A stretch of 14,316 nt of DNA, from assembly GCA_947570515.1 (NCBI GenBank), contig CANOUM010000029.1:1-14316 (forward strand), read 5' to 3'. The notes below the pieces were generated by a model, which did no database searches, was not told where the DNA came from, and saw only the letters and a list, made by a program, of their open reading frames with translations. Both the position numbers and the translations under genes were made by a program. The DNA comes from an uncultured Clostridia bacterium. Lineage in GTDB: Bacteria > Bacillota > Clostridia > Lachnospirales > Bianqueaceae. Of the stretch, positions 1-6,665 are shown piece by piece; position 1 is the stretch's first letter; each line of letters starts with the position of its first letter.

Positions 1-1
1 C

Positions 2-448
2 CGAATCCGAAAACTTTTGGAAGAGGGGCAGATGGAAGAGAGCGCCCGGCTCTTGGGGCGTCCCTACTTTATAGAGGGAACTGTGAAAAAGGGCAAACAG
101 CTGGGACAGAGAATGCAGACGCCGACAATCAATATCCCTATGGAGGAAAAGAGGTTAGCGCCAAAAAGCGGCGTCTATGTTTCAAAAACATATATTGACG
201 GGGAGTGCCTTCCCAGTATTTCTAATGTAGGGCATAATCCGACCGTAGGAGGAGAGAGTCTGCGTACAGAAACGCATATCCTGGATTTTTCGGGCGATCT
301 GTACGGATGCAGCATTCGGGTAGAGCTTTTGAAATTTCTGCGGCCGGAAATCCGGTTTGAAAGCGTAGAAGCGCTTTATCATCAGCTTGCTAAAGATGTG
401 AAGCGTGCTAAGGATTATTTTTTGGAGGAGAATCATGAAAAAGTATAG
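2..448 (+). CDS. ribF: Bifunctional riboflavin kinase/FAD synthetase, 3' part
   Basis: This is the C-terminal part of the enzyme that phosphorylates riboflavin to FMN and then adenylylates FMN to FAD in the cytoplasm. The open frame runs into the left window edge, so the true start lies outside; the TTG at 17 is internal. The visible part begins with the R-I-R-K-L-L motif that closes the FAD synthetase domain (family SSTxIR). A full riboflavin kinase domain follows: GRPYFIEGTV, the substrate-binding segment LGQRMQTPTINI (family GRxxGFPTANI), NVGHNPTV, then TETHILDFSGDLYG, which contains the family E-x-H-x-L-D-F motif. The kinase motifs depart slightly from consensus (QRMQTPT for GRTLGFPT; PTV for PTF) but the order is intact. 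The stop codon overlaps the start of alaS by 14 nt, suggesting co-transcription. Confidence 0.92.
   Translation, partial: RIRKLLEEGQMEESARLLGRPYFIEGTVKKGKQLGQRMQTPTINIPMEEKRLAPKSGVYVSKTYIDGECLPSISNVGHNPTVGGESLRTETHILDFSGDLYGCSIRVELLKFLRPEIRFESVEALYHQLAKDVKRAKDYFLEENHEKV
424..430 (+). promoter_or_regulatory. Ribosome binding site fixing the alaS start
   Basis: GGAGGAG inside the end of ribF sits 4 nt before ATG 435. It decides the alaS start in favour of MKKYSVNELR, because an upstream in-frame codon at 405 would add ten residues without homology to the family and has no such site. Confidence 0.7.
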
Positions 449-3074
449 TGTAAACGAGCTAAGAGAAATGTTTCTTTCCTTTTTTGAATCGAAAGAGCAT
501 TTGCGGATGAAGAGTTTTTCATTGGTACCGCAAAATGATAAGAGCCTGCTTTTAATTAATGCAGGCATGGCGCCGTTAAAGCCCTATTTTACCGGACAGG
601 AAATCCCGCCGAGAAAACGGGTGACCACCTGCCAGAAATGCATTCGTACCAGCGATATTGAAAATGTAGGCAAAACAGCGCGGCATGGTACCTTTTTTGA
701 AATGCTGGGAAACTTTTCTTTTGGAGATTATTTTAAAACCGAAGCGATCCACTGGACGTGGGAATTTTTAACCGAAGTTGTGGGACTCGATAAGGATCGC
801 TTATATCCTTCGGTATATCTGGACGATGACGAAGCTTTTCAGATTTGGAATGAAGAAATCGGTATTCCGGCAGAGCGTATTTTCCGTTTCGGAAAAGAAG
901 ATAATTTCTGGGAGCATGGAGCCGGCCCCTGTGGTCCTTGCTCTGAAGTGTACTATGACCGCGGTGAAAAATATGGCTGCGGCAAACCGGGCTGTACGGT
1001 GGGATGTGAATGCGACCGGTATATGGAGGTCTGGAATGACGTATTTACCCAGTTTGAAGGGGATGGCGCCGGCGGATATACGGAGCTGAAAAACAAAAAT
1101 ATCGACACCGGCATGGGGCTGGAGCGATTGGCAGTGGCCGTGCAGGATGTGGATTCGATGTTTGATATTGATACGATGAAAGCGATTCGCGACAGCGTTT
1201 GCCGCATTGCGGGCGTTGAATATGGGAAAAAGCATGAAACGGATGTATCCATTCGTGTGATTACAGATCATGTGCGTTCTGTAACCTTTATGACCTCTGA
1301 CGGCGTGTTGCCGTCTAATGATGGCAGAGGATATGTGCTGCGCCGTTTGCTGCGGCGTGCGGCACGTCACGGCCGTTTGCTGGGGATTGACAGACCGTTC
1401 TTGACAGAGGTTGCCGATGTGGTGATTGAAAATTCAAAAGATGCGTATCCGGAGCTGAATGATAAGAGGGAGTACATTAATAAGGTTCTTTCCAGTGAAG
1501 AGGAGAAGTTTTATCAGACGCTGGACGGCGGTTTGACGATTTTGAAGGGATATATGGAGGAGATGAAGGCGGCCGGTGAAAAATTGCTGGCGGCTGAAAA
1601 GGTGTTTAAACTGTATGATACCTATGGCTTCCCGGTGGATTTGACGCAGGAGATTCTGGAGGAGCAGGGGTTTGCTCTGGATGAAGAAGGCTTCCGTAAG
1701 GAAATGGACGCGCAGAGAGAGCGGGCTAGAAATGCACGCGGCGAGACAAATTATATGGGCGCGCAGGAGACGATTTATCATGAGCTGGATCCGGCAATGG
1801 TGACGGAATTTGACGGATACGATCGTCTGTGGATGGTGGATTCAGAGATCGTAGCGCTGACTAGCGAAGAAGAAATCCTGTATACGGCTATGCCGGGAAC
1901 TAAAGTGACGGTCTTTACGGATAAAACGCCGTTTTATGCTACGATGGGCGGTCAGGAAGGTGATCAGGGAACGATTCAGACGGATACCGGCTTAGTGGAG
2001 ATTGACAGCACAATTAAGGCGATCGGTGATAAAATCGGCCATGTGGGCACGGTGTTAGAGGGCATGGTTACGGTTGGACAAAAAGCTAAGATGGTCGTAG
2101 ATGAGCAAAATAGAATGGCTACGGCCCGAAATCACAGTGCAACGCATTTGCTTCAGAAAGCGCTGCGCAATGTACTGGGCTATCATGTGGAGCAGGCGGG
2201 CTCTTATGTAACGGCAGAGCGTCTGCGTTTTGACTTTACGCATTTTCAGGCGATGACGCCGCAGGAGCTTGGAAGAGTAGAGCGTGAGGTCAATCGTCAG
2301 ATTTTGGCCGGTCTTGCAGTGAAGACGGACATCATGACGATGGAGGAGGCTCGAAAGAGCGGAGCGATGGCTCTGTTTGGCGAAAAATACGGCAGCTCGG
2401 TGCGTGTGGTCTCGATGGGCGATTACAGTAAGGAATTGTGCGGCGGTACACACCTTGCGAATACAGCGCAGGCCGGCAGTTTTAAGATCATTTCCGAAAA
2501 TGGAGTGGCAGCCGGAGTGAGACGAATTGAGGCGCTTACAGGAGATGCTGCACTGGAATATTATGAAAAGCAGGAAGAGGAGCTGCAGCAGGTGGCTTCG
2601 GTGCTTAAGACGAATCGAGACCGGCTTGTGGAAACGGCAGTCAGTCTGACAGAGCAGGTCAAGGAGCTGCAGCGTGAGCTGGCGGCGCTGCAAAGCAAAA
2701 TGGCGACAGGCACCGCAGAGGAGCTTTTGCAGAAAGCAGAAAAAATTGGAGAGATTGCCGTACTGGCGGCCTATCAGCCGGAGCTGGATGCGAATGCACT
2801 GCGTCAGCTGGGCGATAGTCTGAAAGATAAGCTGGGTGAATGTGTGATCATCTTAGGCGGCGGTAAGGAAAAGCTTCAGTTTGTTGCCATGGCAACAGAG
2901 GCTGCCGTTAAGGCGGGCGCTCATGCCGGCAATATTGTAAAAGAAGCCGCTAAAACGGCCGGCGGCGGTGGCGGTGGCCGTCCTAATATGGCGCAGGCCG
3001 GCGGCAAGGATGTAACGAAAGCGGAAGAAGCGGTCCAAGCAGCGAAAGAGACCGCACGTATGCAGCTGCAATAA
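435..3074 (+). CDS. alaS: Alanyl-tRNA synthetase
   Basis: The protein (879 aa) charges tRNA-Ala with alanine and hydrolyses mischarged Ser- and Gly-tRNA-Ala. The length matches full bacterial AlaRS. The N-terminal class II catalytic domain shows the family segments LLINAGMAPLKPYF, CIRTSDIENVG and GTFFEMLGNFSFGDYF. The editing domain carries the zinc-binding set HSATH (H567, H571) and CGGTH (C669, H673), spaced as in other bacterial enzymes. A coiled segment near residues 705-760 leads into the C-terminal C-Ala domain, which ends with a glycine run and RPNMAQAGG. The start at ATG 435 is set by the site at 424-430. The gene overlaps ribF by 14 nt and ends 13 nt before the hairpin at 3088-3136. 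Confidence 0.98.
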   Translation: MKKYSVNELREMFLSFFESKEHLRMKSFSLVPQNDKSLLLINAGMAPLKPYFTGQEIPPRKRVTTCQKCIRTSDIENVGKTARHGTFFEMLGNFSFGDYFKTEAIHWTWEFLTEVVGLDKDRLYPSVYLDDDEAFQIWNEEIGIPAERIFRFGKEDNFWEHGAGPCGPCSEVYYDRGEKYGCGKPGCTVGCECDRYMEVWNDVFTQFEGDGAGGYTELKNKNIDTGMGLERLAVAVQDVDSMFDIDTMKAIRDSVCRIAGVEYGKKHETDVSIRVITDHVRSVTFMTSDGVLPSNDGRGYVLRRLLRRAARHGRLLGIDRPFLTEVADVVIENSKDAYPELNDKREYINKVLSSEEEKFYQTLDGGLTILKGYMEEMKAAGEKLLAAEKVFKLYDTYGFPVDLTQEILEEQGFALDEEGFRKEMDAQRERARNARGETNYMGAQETIYHELDPAMVTEFDGYDRLWMVDSEIVALTSEEEILYTAMPGTKVTVFTDKTPFYATMGGQEGDQGTIQTDTGLVEIDSTIKAIGDKIGHVGTVLEGMVTVGQKAKMVVDEQNRMATARNHSATHLLQKALRNVLGYHVEQAGSYVTAERLRFDFTHFQAMTPQELGRVEREVNRQILAGLAVKTDIMTMEEARKSGAMALFGEKYGSSVRVVSMGDYSKELCGGTHLANTAQAGSFKIISENGVAAGVRRIEALTGDAALEYYEKQEEELQQVASVLKTNRDRLVETAVSLTEQVKELQRELAALQSKMATGTAEELLQKAEKIGEIAVLAAYQPELDANALRQLGDSLKDKLGECVIILGGGKEKLQFVAMATEAAVKAGAHAGNIVKEAAKTAGGGGGGRPNMAQAGGKDVTKAEEAVQAAKETARMQLQ

Positions 3075-3087
3075 GTACAGTATGAAT

Positions 3088-3143
3088 AAAGGAGATTGTC
3101 ACCCTATATTAAATATAAGGTTGACAATCTCCTTTTGTTGTTT
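3088..3143 (+). terminator. Intrinsic terminator after alaS, overlapping the bioY control region
   Basis: A perfect 14-bp inverted repeat, AAAGGAGATTGTCA (3088-3101) and TGACAATCTCCTTT (3122-3135), is followed by a T-rich stretch, TTTTGTTGTTTT. In RNA read from alaS it would form a stable hairpin with a U-rich tail. The same DNA also holds the candidate BirA operator and the -35 element of the bioY promoter, so one palindrome may serve both purposes. Confidence 0.7.
3096..3127 (+). promoter_or_regulatory. Candidate BirA (biotin repressor) operator of bioY
   Basis: The half-sites TTGTCACCC (3096-3104) and GGTTGACAA (3119-3127) are separated by 14 nt. They fit the conserved biotin-operator pattern TTGTnAACC-N(about 14-16)-GGTTnACAA with one mismatch, in the left half. 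The right half contains the -35 hexamer of the bioY promoter, so bound biotinoyl-AMP-BirA would block RNA polymerase when biotin is plentiful. The match and position are seen directly; the regulator is inferred, as no birA lies in the window. Confidence 0.8.
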
Positions 3144-3149
3144 TATAAT
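3121..3149 (+). promoter_or_regulatory. bioY promoter, consensus sigma-70/SigA type
   Basis: TTGACA (3121-3126), a 17-nt spacer and TATAAT (3144-3149) match the consensus exactly. Transcription should begin near 3156, leaving a short leader before ATG 3195. This rules out the long upstream extension of the bioY frame, which would start before the promoter. Confidence 0.85.
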
Positions 3150-3194
3150 AAGCTTCGGAATCATGATTTACATTACAATAGGAGAAAGTACAAG

Positions 3195-3755
3195 ATGACG
3201 AAGACAATGGGGCGAACGCATGAAATGGTATATATTGCTGTTTTTGCGGTGCTGATTGCTGTATGTTCATGGATATCGATTCCTACGGAAATTCCATTTA
3301 CGCTGCAAACGATGGGAATTATTTTGACGGGCGGCATTTTAGGAGGAAAGCGTGCTACAATTGCGGTATTGATCTACATACTTCTCGGAGCTGTAGGAGT
3401 ACCGGTTTTTTCGGGCTTTGTCGGGGGACTCAATGTTCTGGCAGGGACAACGGGCGGTTATATTATTGGATTTTTAGGGACAACGCTTGTGATGTGGCTC
3501 ATGCAGCGCTGTTTAGGAAATCGCTTGCCGGTGCTGATTGCTTCCATGGTGCTGGGGATTGTGGTATGCTATGCATTTGGTACACTTTGGTTTGCCGTTG
3601 TGTATGCCAAAACAATGGGAGCTACCGGCTTGATAACGATCTTGGGCTGGTGTGTATTTCCATTTATCATTCCGGATCTGATTAAAATTGCAGTAGCTGT
3701 TCTCATTATCAATTCGCTGCAAAAAGTAACAGGGCGCCGTTTCTCTCAGCAATGA
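3195..3755 (+). CDS. bioY: Biotin transporter BioY (ECF S component)
   Basis: This 186-aa membrane protein is the biotin-binding substrate subunit of an energy-coupling-factor transporter. It acts alone or with the shared EcfA/A'/T module, which is not in this window. The family segments are clear: IPTEIPFTLQTMGIILTGGI, the LLGAVGVPVFSGFVGG segment, and GGYIIGFL. About six hydrophobic segments span the chain. The start at ATG 3195 is preceded by AGGAG at 3180-3184 and lies downstream of the promoter; the frame is open further upstream, but that part includes the operator. A consensus promoter and a BirA-like operator immediately before the gene make biotin-repressed expression very likely. 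Nothing else in the window relates to biotin, so this is probably a single-gene salvage unit. Confidence 0.95.
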   Translation: MTKTMGRTHEMVYIAVFAVLIAVCSWISIPTEIPFTLQTMGIILTGGILGGKRATIAVLIYILLGAVGVPVFSGFVGGLNVLAGTTGGYIIGFLGTTLVMWLMQRCLGNRLPVLIASMVLGIVVCYAFGTLWFAVVYAKTMGATGLITILGWCVFPFIIPDLIKIAVAVLIINSLQKVTGRRFSQQ

Positions 3756-3796
3756 GGGAAAGGCGCCTTGTAGATTGCACATTTTTTATTTTTTTT
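3733..3796 (+). terminator. Hairpin over the bioY stop codon with delayed T-tract
   Basis: GGCGCC (3733-3738) pairs with GGCGCC (3762-3767), and the stem continues inward through TTTCTCTCA/TGAGGGAAA with one bulge and a G-U pair to a GCAA tetraloop. The bioY stop codon lies within it. The T-rich stretch begins only about 15 nt later (3781-3796), so this is a less standard terminator. It separates bioY from the convergent small gene. Confidence 0.5.
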
Positions 3797-3941
3797 CAGT
3801 TTCATTTTGTTCATTTTTTGTAGAGTACTTTTTTGGTAATTCCACGTCTGGTAAAAATTTTTTAATCAGCTTAATTAAGCCGATAGTTCCTCCCATAGCA
3901 CATGCCATAATAATGGGTACCAAAATACACATTGTCAACAT
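3786..3941 (-). CDS. Small membrane protein, 51 aa, divergent from the TetR regulator
   Basis: I do not recognise this protein. It starts MLTMCILVPIIMACAMGGTI, a single hydrophobic segment over roughly residues 3-23. It continues with GLIKLIKKF and a polar, lysine- and glutamate-rich tail ending ETEKK; with the positive residues just after the helix, the tail is probably cytoplasmic. The ATG at 3941 has a perfect AGGAGG (plus-strand 3951-3956) nine nt upstream, and a credible promoter lies behind it (4010-4038). These features argue for a real gene although the reading frame is short. It is divergently transcribed from the TetR-family gene at 4137, sharing the control region, which makes it the natural candidate target of that regulator. 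A function such as helper subunit or stress peptide would be a guess. Confidence 0.7.
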   Translation of the reverse strand: MLTMCILVPIIMACAMGGTIGLIKLIKKFLPDVELPKKYSTKNEQNETEKK

Positions 3942-3988
3942 AAACCATGTCCTCCTATGATTGATCTAGAAAAAATCAGCAACTATTG

Positions 3989-4017
3989 TTGATTAATTTT
4001 CTTAAATTTAGTATAAT
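3989..4017 (+). promoter_or_regulatory. Promoter of the TetR-family gene
   Basis: TTGATT (3989-3994), a 17-nt spacer and TATAAT (4012-4017) face the regulator gene. The predicted leader is about 110 nt. The -10 region overlaps that of the opposite promoter at 4010-4038, so the two would compete for polymerase. Confidence 0.6.
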
Positions 4018-4038
4018 AACAATATGAAAGAAAAACAA
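4010..4038 (-). promoter_or_regulatory. Promoter of the 51-aa membrane protein gene
   Basis: Read on the minus strand, TTGTTT (4033-4038) is followed after 17 nt by TATACT (4010-4015). It lies about 70 nt upstream of the small gene and overlaps the opposing promoter. Confidence 0.5.
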
Positions 4039-4048
4039 CCATCAGTGT

Positions 4049-4076
4049 TTTTGATAGTGAAATATCTTCATCAAAA
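4049..4076. promoter_or_regulatory. Dyad in the divergent region, possible TetR operator
   Basis: TTTTGAT (4049-4055) and ATCAAAA (4070-4076) are perfect inverted arms with a 14-nt interior containing a further partial match (GTGAA/TTC). It lies between the TetR-family gene and the shared promoter region, where an autoregulatory site is expected. No footprint-like evidence is available from sequence alone. Confidence 0.35.
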
Positions 4077-4136
4077 CATAAGAATATGTTGATAAAATTA
4101 CATAATTGATAAAAATGACGGAAAGCGGTGGGGTAT

Positions 4137-4691
4137 ATGGGATTAGATGCTCGTTTGCGCTATACACGAATGGTGATAAAAAACAGTTTTGTAGAGCTTT
4201 TGAAGAAGAAACCAATCAATAAAATTACGGTTAAGGAAATATGTGATAAAGCAGAAATCAATCGCGCTACGTTTTATAAGCATTACCTTGATGTATATGA
4301 TTTACTGGATAAAATAGAGGAACAATTTCTCAATGAATTAAAAGAAAAAATTGTGCAGGCAAATGAAAAGAGTTTTTCCGAGACACTATCCTTTATTATG
4401 GAGGCACTTAAAGCAGACGCTGAGATATATAAATCTCTTTTCTCGGATCATGGCGATCCCATGTTTCCCAAAAAAGTATTTGATATATGCTATGAACTTG
4501 ATCTGGTCATGGATAAAAGCGCAGCCAATGAACAACTTTCACCTACGCAAAAGCGATGGCTTTATGATTATATTGCATATGGCTGTAATGGGATTTTATC
4601 TCAATGGATTGCAGAAAACATGCAGGAGCCCATATCAGTAGTGGTGGAGTTTGCAGAGCAATTGGTGAAAAGCACTATGAGGAATAGGTAG
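4137..4691 (+). CDS. TetR/AcrR-family transcriptional regulator
   Basis: A 184-aa DNA-binding regulator. The N-terminal helix-turn-helix is well preserved at about residues 27-50: INKITVKEICDKAEINRATF followed by YKHY. The C-terminal half (about 75-184) is all-helical and resembles the TetR_C_8/DhaS-like group, ending in YIAYGCNGILSQWI and a closing helix. ATG 4137 was chosen because GGTGGGG lies just before it and the homologous part begins there; GTG 4128 in the same frame is possible and would add three residues. The gene is divergent from a 51-aa membrane protein and has its own terminator, so it most likely represses itself and that gene. The ligand is unknown. Confidence 0.88.
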   Translation: MGLDARLRYTRMVIKNSFVELLKKKPINKITVKEICDKAEINRATFYKHYLDVYDLLDKIEEQFLNELKEKIVQANEKSFSETLSFIMEALKADAEIYKSLFSDHGDPMFPKKVFDICYELDLVMDKSAANEQLSPTQKRWLYDYIAYGCNGILSQWIAENMQEPISVVVEFAEQLVKSTMRNR

Positions 4692-4698
4692 ATAATAG

Positions 4699-4735
4699 AA
4701 ACCGTTGCAGCTTTGAGGAGCGCAACGGTTTTTTG
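4699..4735 (+). terminator. Intrinsic terminator after the TetR-family gene
   Basis: AAACCGTTGC (4699-4708) pairs with GCAACGGTTT (4722-4731), followed by a T run. On the minus strand the hairpin ends in TTTCTATT, so it may also weakly terminate the convergent gene at 4788. Confidence 0.85.
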
Positions 4736-4787
4736 CAGTTTCGCTTTGTATTGTTCATGCTTCTGCTGTTTTATGGAGAAGGGCTCT

Positions 4788-5246
4788 TTAAACAGCATTT
4801 TTAGAAAGTCGCAGGCCTTCACGCAGCGTTCGTTTTTCCAGTGCGATCAGCTCGCCTACTAAATGCTGAGATTTGCTGGTAGCCAGAGGATAGCGTCTGA
4901 GATTGCTCATGAGAGATTTAAGAGCCATGCGGGAACCAAGAACAAGGGTTTTGGAGATTCGTTTTTCCGGGTGATGCGGTGAGACCTGCATAGCAACAAA
5001 GCGGGTACGCATTTTCTGCATAGGGCCGATGTCGCGGGGCGCAGTTAAATAGGGCCGCATTTGCTCTGCAGCGATGGCCATAATGCGCCGATGCTCATGA
5101 GCCAGATCCAAAAGAAGATTTTTAGTCTTTTCGCATTTGCTTTTTTCAATCAGGCGGTGTACGCTGTCCATTCCCATTTGACAGCCCTGATATACGTGAT
5201 TTAAAAGTTCCTGTGTCTGATATGAAATAGGTTTTGCTTTATTCAT
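4788..5246 (-). CDS. Hypothetical protein, probably a helical bundle
   Basis: The 152-aa product is not one I can name. It is predicted to be entirely helical, with no signal peptide or membrane segment. It begins MNKAKPISYQTQELLNHVYQ; later parts include LLLDLAHEHRRIMAIAAEQM, a basic central region (KMRTRF, KRISK) and a final ELIALEKRTLREGLRLSKN helix. The pattern of long amphipathic helices with scattered E, H and E-x-x-H-like residues recalls small ferritin-like or four-helix proteins of clostridia, but no complete metal-binding motif is visible. The start at 5246 has GGAGG seven nt upstream. It is a stand-alone gene, convergent with the TetR-family gene and divergent from the rsgA control region. 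Confidence 0.8.
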   Translation of the reverse strand: MNKAKPISYQTQELLNHVYQGCQMGMDSVHRLIEKSKCEKTKNLLLDLAHEHRRIMAIAAEQMRPYLTAPRDIGPMQKMRTRFVAMQVSPHHPEKRISKTLVLGSRMALKSLMSNLRRYPLATSKSQHLVGELIALEKRTLREGLRLSKNAV

Positions 5247-5364
5247 AGTCTTTCCTCCGTTTGATTTTGTATGCTGATATGACTTTTACTAATATGGCTA
5301 AAATGAAGATGCTTCATACAGGCAGAAGGTAAATAAACAAGATTGATTATAATTAAATTCTGTC

Positions 5365-5393
5365 TTGTCAATGTAAAAAGAAAAAATTATACT
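5365..5393 (+). promoter_or_regulatory. Promoter of the rsgA leader
   Basis: TTGTCA (5365-5370), a 17-nt spacer and TATACT (5388-5393) predict a start near 5400 and a leader of about 150 nt before rsgA. On the opposite strand the same -35 bases read TTGACA toward the gene at 4788, though its only TATAAT-like partner is 14 nt away, too close for a confident call. Confidence 0.7.
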
Positions 5394-5428
5394 AAAAAAG
5401 GAAAACCAAACTTGTAAAGAAGGGAGAG

Positions 5429-5464
5429 ATGAACATGTTGCAGGAGGGTATGTGTGTGATTTGA
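5429..5464 (+). CDS. Candidate leader peptide upstream of rsgA
   Basis: A tiny frame encodes MNMLQEGMCVI and stops at TGA 5462-5464; with the second ATG (5435) it is nine residues. AAGGGAGAG (5420-5428) precedes it, with good spacing to ATG 5435. Its last codons and stop overlap the left arm of the alternative hairpin at 5451-5504, the classic position for a leader peptide whose translation decides between terminator and antiterminator. A second short frame, GTG 5452 to TAA 5541 (29 aa) behind AGGAGG at 5442-5447, runs through the terminator and ends on the rsgA ribosome binding site; either could be the sensing peptide. Neither can be confirmed from sequence alone. Confidence 0.4.
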   Translation: MNMLQEGMCVI

Positions 5465-5504
5465 CGGGGATCTTTTACTTTTTTACAGGGCAAATTCACA
5501 CGCG
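5451..5504 (+). promoter_or_regulatory. Candidate antiterminator hairpin in the rsgA leader
   Basis: GTGTGATTTG (5454-5463) pairs with CAAATTCACAC (5491-5501) with one bulged base, and three more pairs (two of them G-U) extend it outward to 5451/5504. This stem uses up the whole left arm of the terminator at 5498-5519, so the two structures exclude each other. Confidence 0.5.
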
Positions 5505-5519
5505 AAGGCGTGTTTTTTT
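5498..5519 (+). terminator. Attenuator-type terminator in the rsgA leader
   Basis: ACACGC (5498-5503), loop GAAG and GCGTGT (5508-5513) are followed by an unbroken T run to 5519. It lies downstream of the promoter at 5365-5393 and 35 nt before the rsgA start, so it can only act as a premature terminator of the rsgA transcript. Confidence 0.75.
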
Positions 5520-5553
5520 ATGCTCTGAAATCAAAACATAAGGAGTATGACAT

Positions 5554-6585
5554 TTGAATTTGAAAGAAACAAGCATGGCAAGAGTGATCGGACAGCATAA
5601 GCAGCGGTTGGAACTGATGACGCAGCAGGGAGCGAAAAGCGGAAGGCTAAAAACATCAGCGTTTTTCCGCGATGCGGAGCAAGAATTTCCAACAGTGGGA
5701 GACTGGGTGGAGATTCAGGAGGAGGGCGGATTATGTCAAATTTTGAGAATTTTGCCTAGAAAAAGTGTGTTTTATCGCTATAATGGTGCAACGGAGCGCA
5801 GCGGTAAACAGGCAGTAGCAGCCAACATGGATTATATATGGATTTTGACTTCCTGCAATCAGGATCTTAATCTGCGCCGCCTTGAACGATATACGGTGCA
5901 GGCGTGGGACAGTGGTGCAACGCCTGTGATTGTACTGACCAAAAGCGATCTGGCAGCGGATGCGGAGCGGCTGAAGGAGCAGGTGGGGGGCATGTGTATA
6001 GGCGTTGATGTTCATGTGATCAGCAGCCATACAGGAGCAGGGCTCGATCAGCTTCGCTGTTATATGACAGAGGGCAAGAGCATTGTCCTGATGGGGTCAT
6101 CGGGTGTGGGTAAGTCGAGCTTGGTGAACGCCCTGCTGGGGGAGGAGCGCATGAAGGTTTCCGAGATCAGAAAACAGGACGACAAAGGGCGGCACACAAC
6201 TACGCATCGTCAGCTGCTGATGACAGACAATGGCGTGGCGCTCATGGACACACCGGGAATGCGAACACTTGCGCTTTGGGATAGCGAGGCGGGGGTGGAC
6301 GAGGTCTTTGGCGAAGTGGAGGAGCTGGAGAAACAGTGCCGTTACCGCAGCTGTACGCATCAGAATGAGTCTGGATGCGCGGTGAGAGAGGCGATCGAAG
6401 AAGGGTGGCTTTCCGTAGAACGATGGAAATCCTATCAGAATCTGAAAAAGGAAGCAGCAAGAATCAAGCGGATTGAAAAGAGCGTGGCCAATAAGAATTT
6501 TAGAAAGATTGAAAAGGCCAAGTATAAGCGGCAGCAAAAAGGAGAGCGTGCGCAGAATAAAAATATTTTAGACTGGAAGGAATAA
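5554..6585 (+). CDS. rsgA: Ribosome small-subunit-dependent GTPase RsgA
   Basis: A 343-aa circularly permuted GTPase that acts in late 30S subunit maturation. An N-terminal OB-fold (about 1-75) includes FPTVGDWVEIQ. The GTPase motifs come in the permuted order G4 TKSD (129-132), G5-like SSHTGAG, G1 GSSGVGKSS (181-189), G2 HTTTHR and G3 DTPG (232-235). A C-terminal zinc knuckle follows with C262, C267, H269 and C275, then a lysine-rich tail suited to rRNA binding. The TTG start at 5554 is supported by AAGGAG eight nt upstream (5540-5545); the next in-frame ATG is at 5575. It sits next to an S1-domain protein rather than the phosphatase/kinase/epimerase neighbourhood usual for rsgA in Firmicutes, so it may be a second copy. 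Its leader looks attenuated. Confidence 0.95.
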   Translation: MNLKETSMARVIGQHKQRLELMTQQGAKSGRLKTSAFFRDAEQEFPTVGDWVEIQEEGGLCQILRILPRKSVFYRYNGATERSGKQAVAANMDYIWILTSCNQDLNLRRLERYTVQAWDSGATPVIVLTKSDLAADAERLKEQVGGMCIGVDVHVISSHTGAGLDQLRCYMTEGKSIVLMGSSGVGKSSLVNALLGEERMKVSEIRKQDDKGRHTTTHRQLLMTDNGVALMDTPGMRTLALWDSEAGVDEVFGEVEELEKQCRYRSCTHQNESGCAVREAIEEGWLSVERWKSYQNLKKEAARIKRIEKSVANKNFRKIEKAKYKRQQKGERAQNKNILDWKE

Positions 6586-6590
6586 AAGGC

Positions 6591-6619
6591 TTGTCAAACA
6601 GCAGCGGCGCTAGTATAGT
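6591..6619 (+). promoter_or_regulatory. Promoter of the S1-domain gene
   Basis: TTGTCA (6591-6596), a 17-nt spacer and TATAGT (6614-6619) start five nt after the rsgA stop. No terminator separates rsgA from this promoter, so the S1 gene may be read both from its own promoter and from rsgA read-through. Confidence 0.75.
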
Positions 6620-6665
6620 ACCAATATGAAAGAAAATTATACGGAGGAAAGAAGGAGGGATGGAT

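Noticed and set aside
801..1370. Minus-strand 189-aa frame within alaS
   Set aside because: It is a shadow of the alaS codons, as are the other long antisense frames in alaS, rsgA and the cassette genes.
3096..3194. N-terminal extension of BioY
   Set aside because: It would begin upstream of the promoter and within the operator; the family alignment starts after ATG 3195.
3775..3960. Plus-strand 61-aa frame
   Set aside because: It is the complement of the better supported 51-aa gene and has no ribosome binding site.
5346..5371. Minus-strand promoter for the gene at 4788
   Set aside because: TTGACA and TATAAT are present but only 14 nt apart, too close for a standard promoter.
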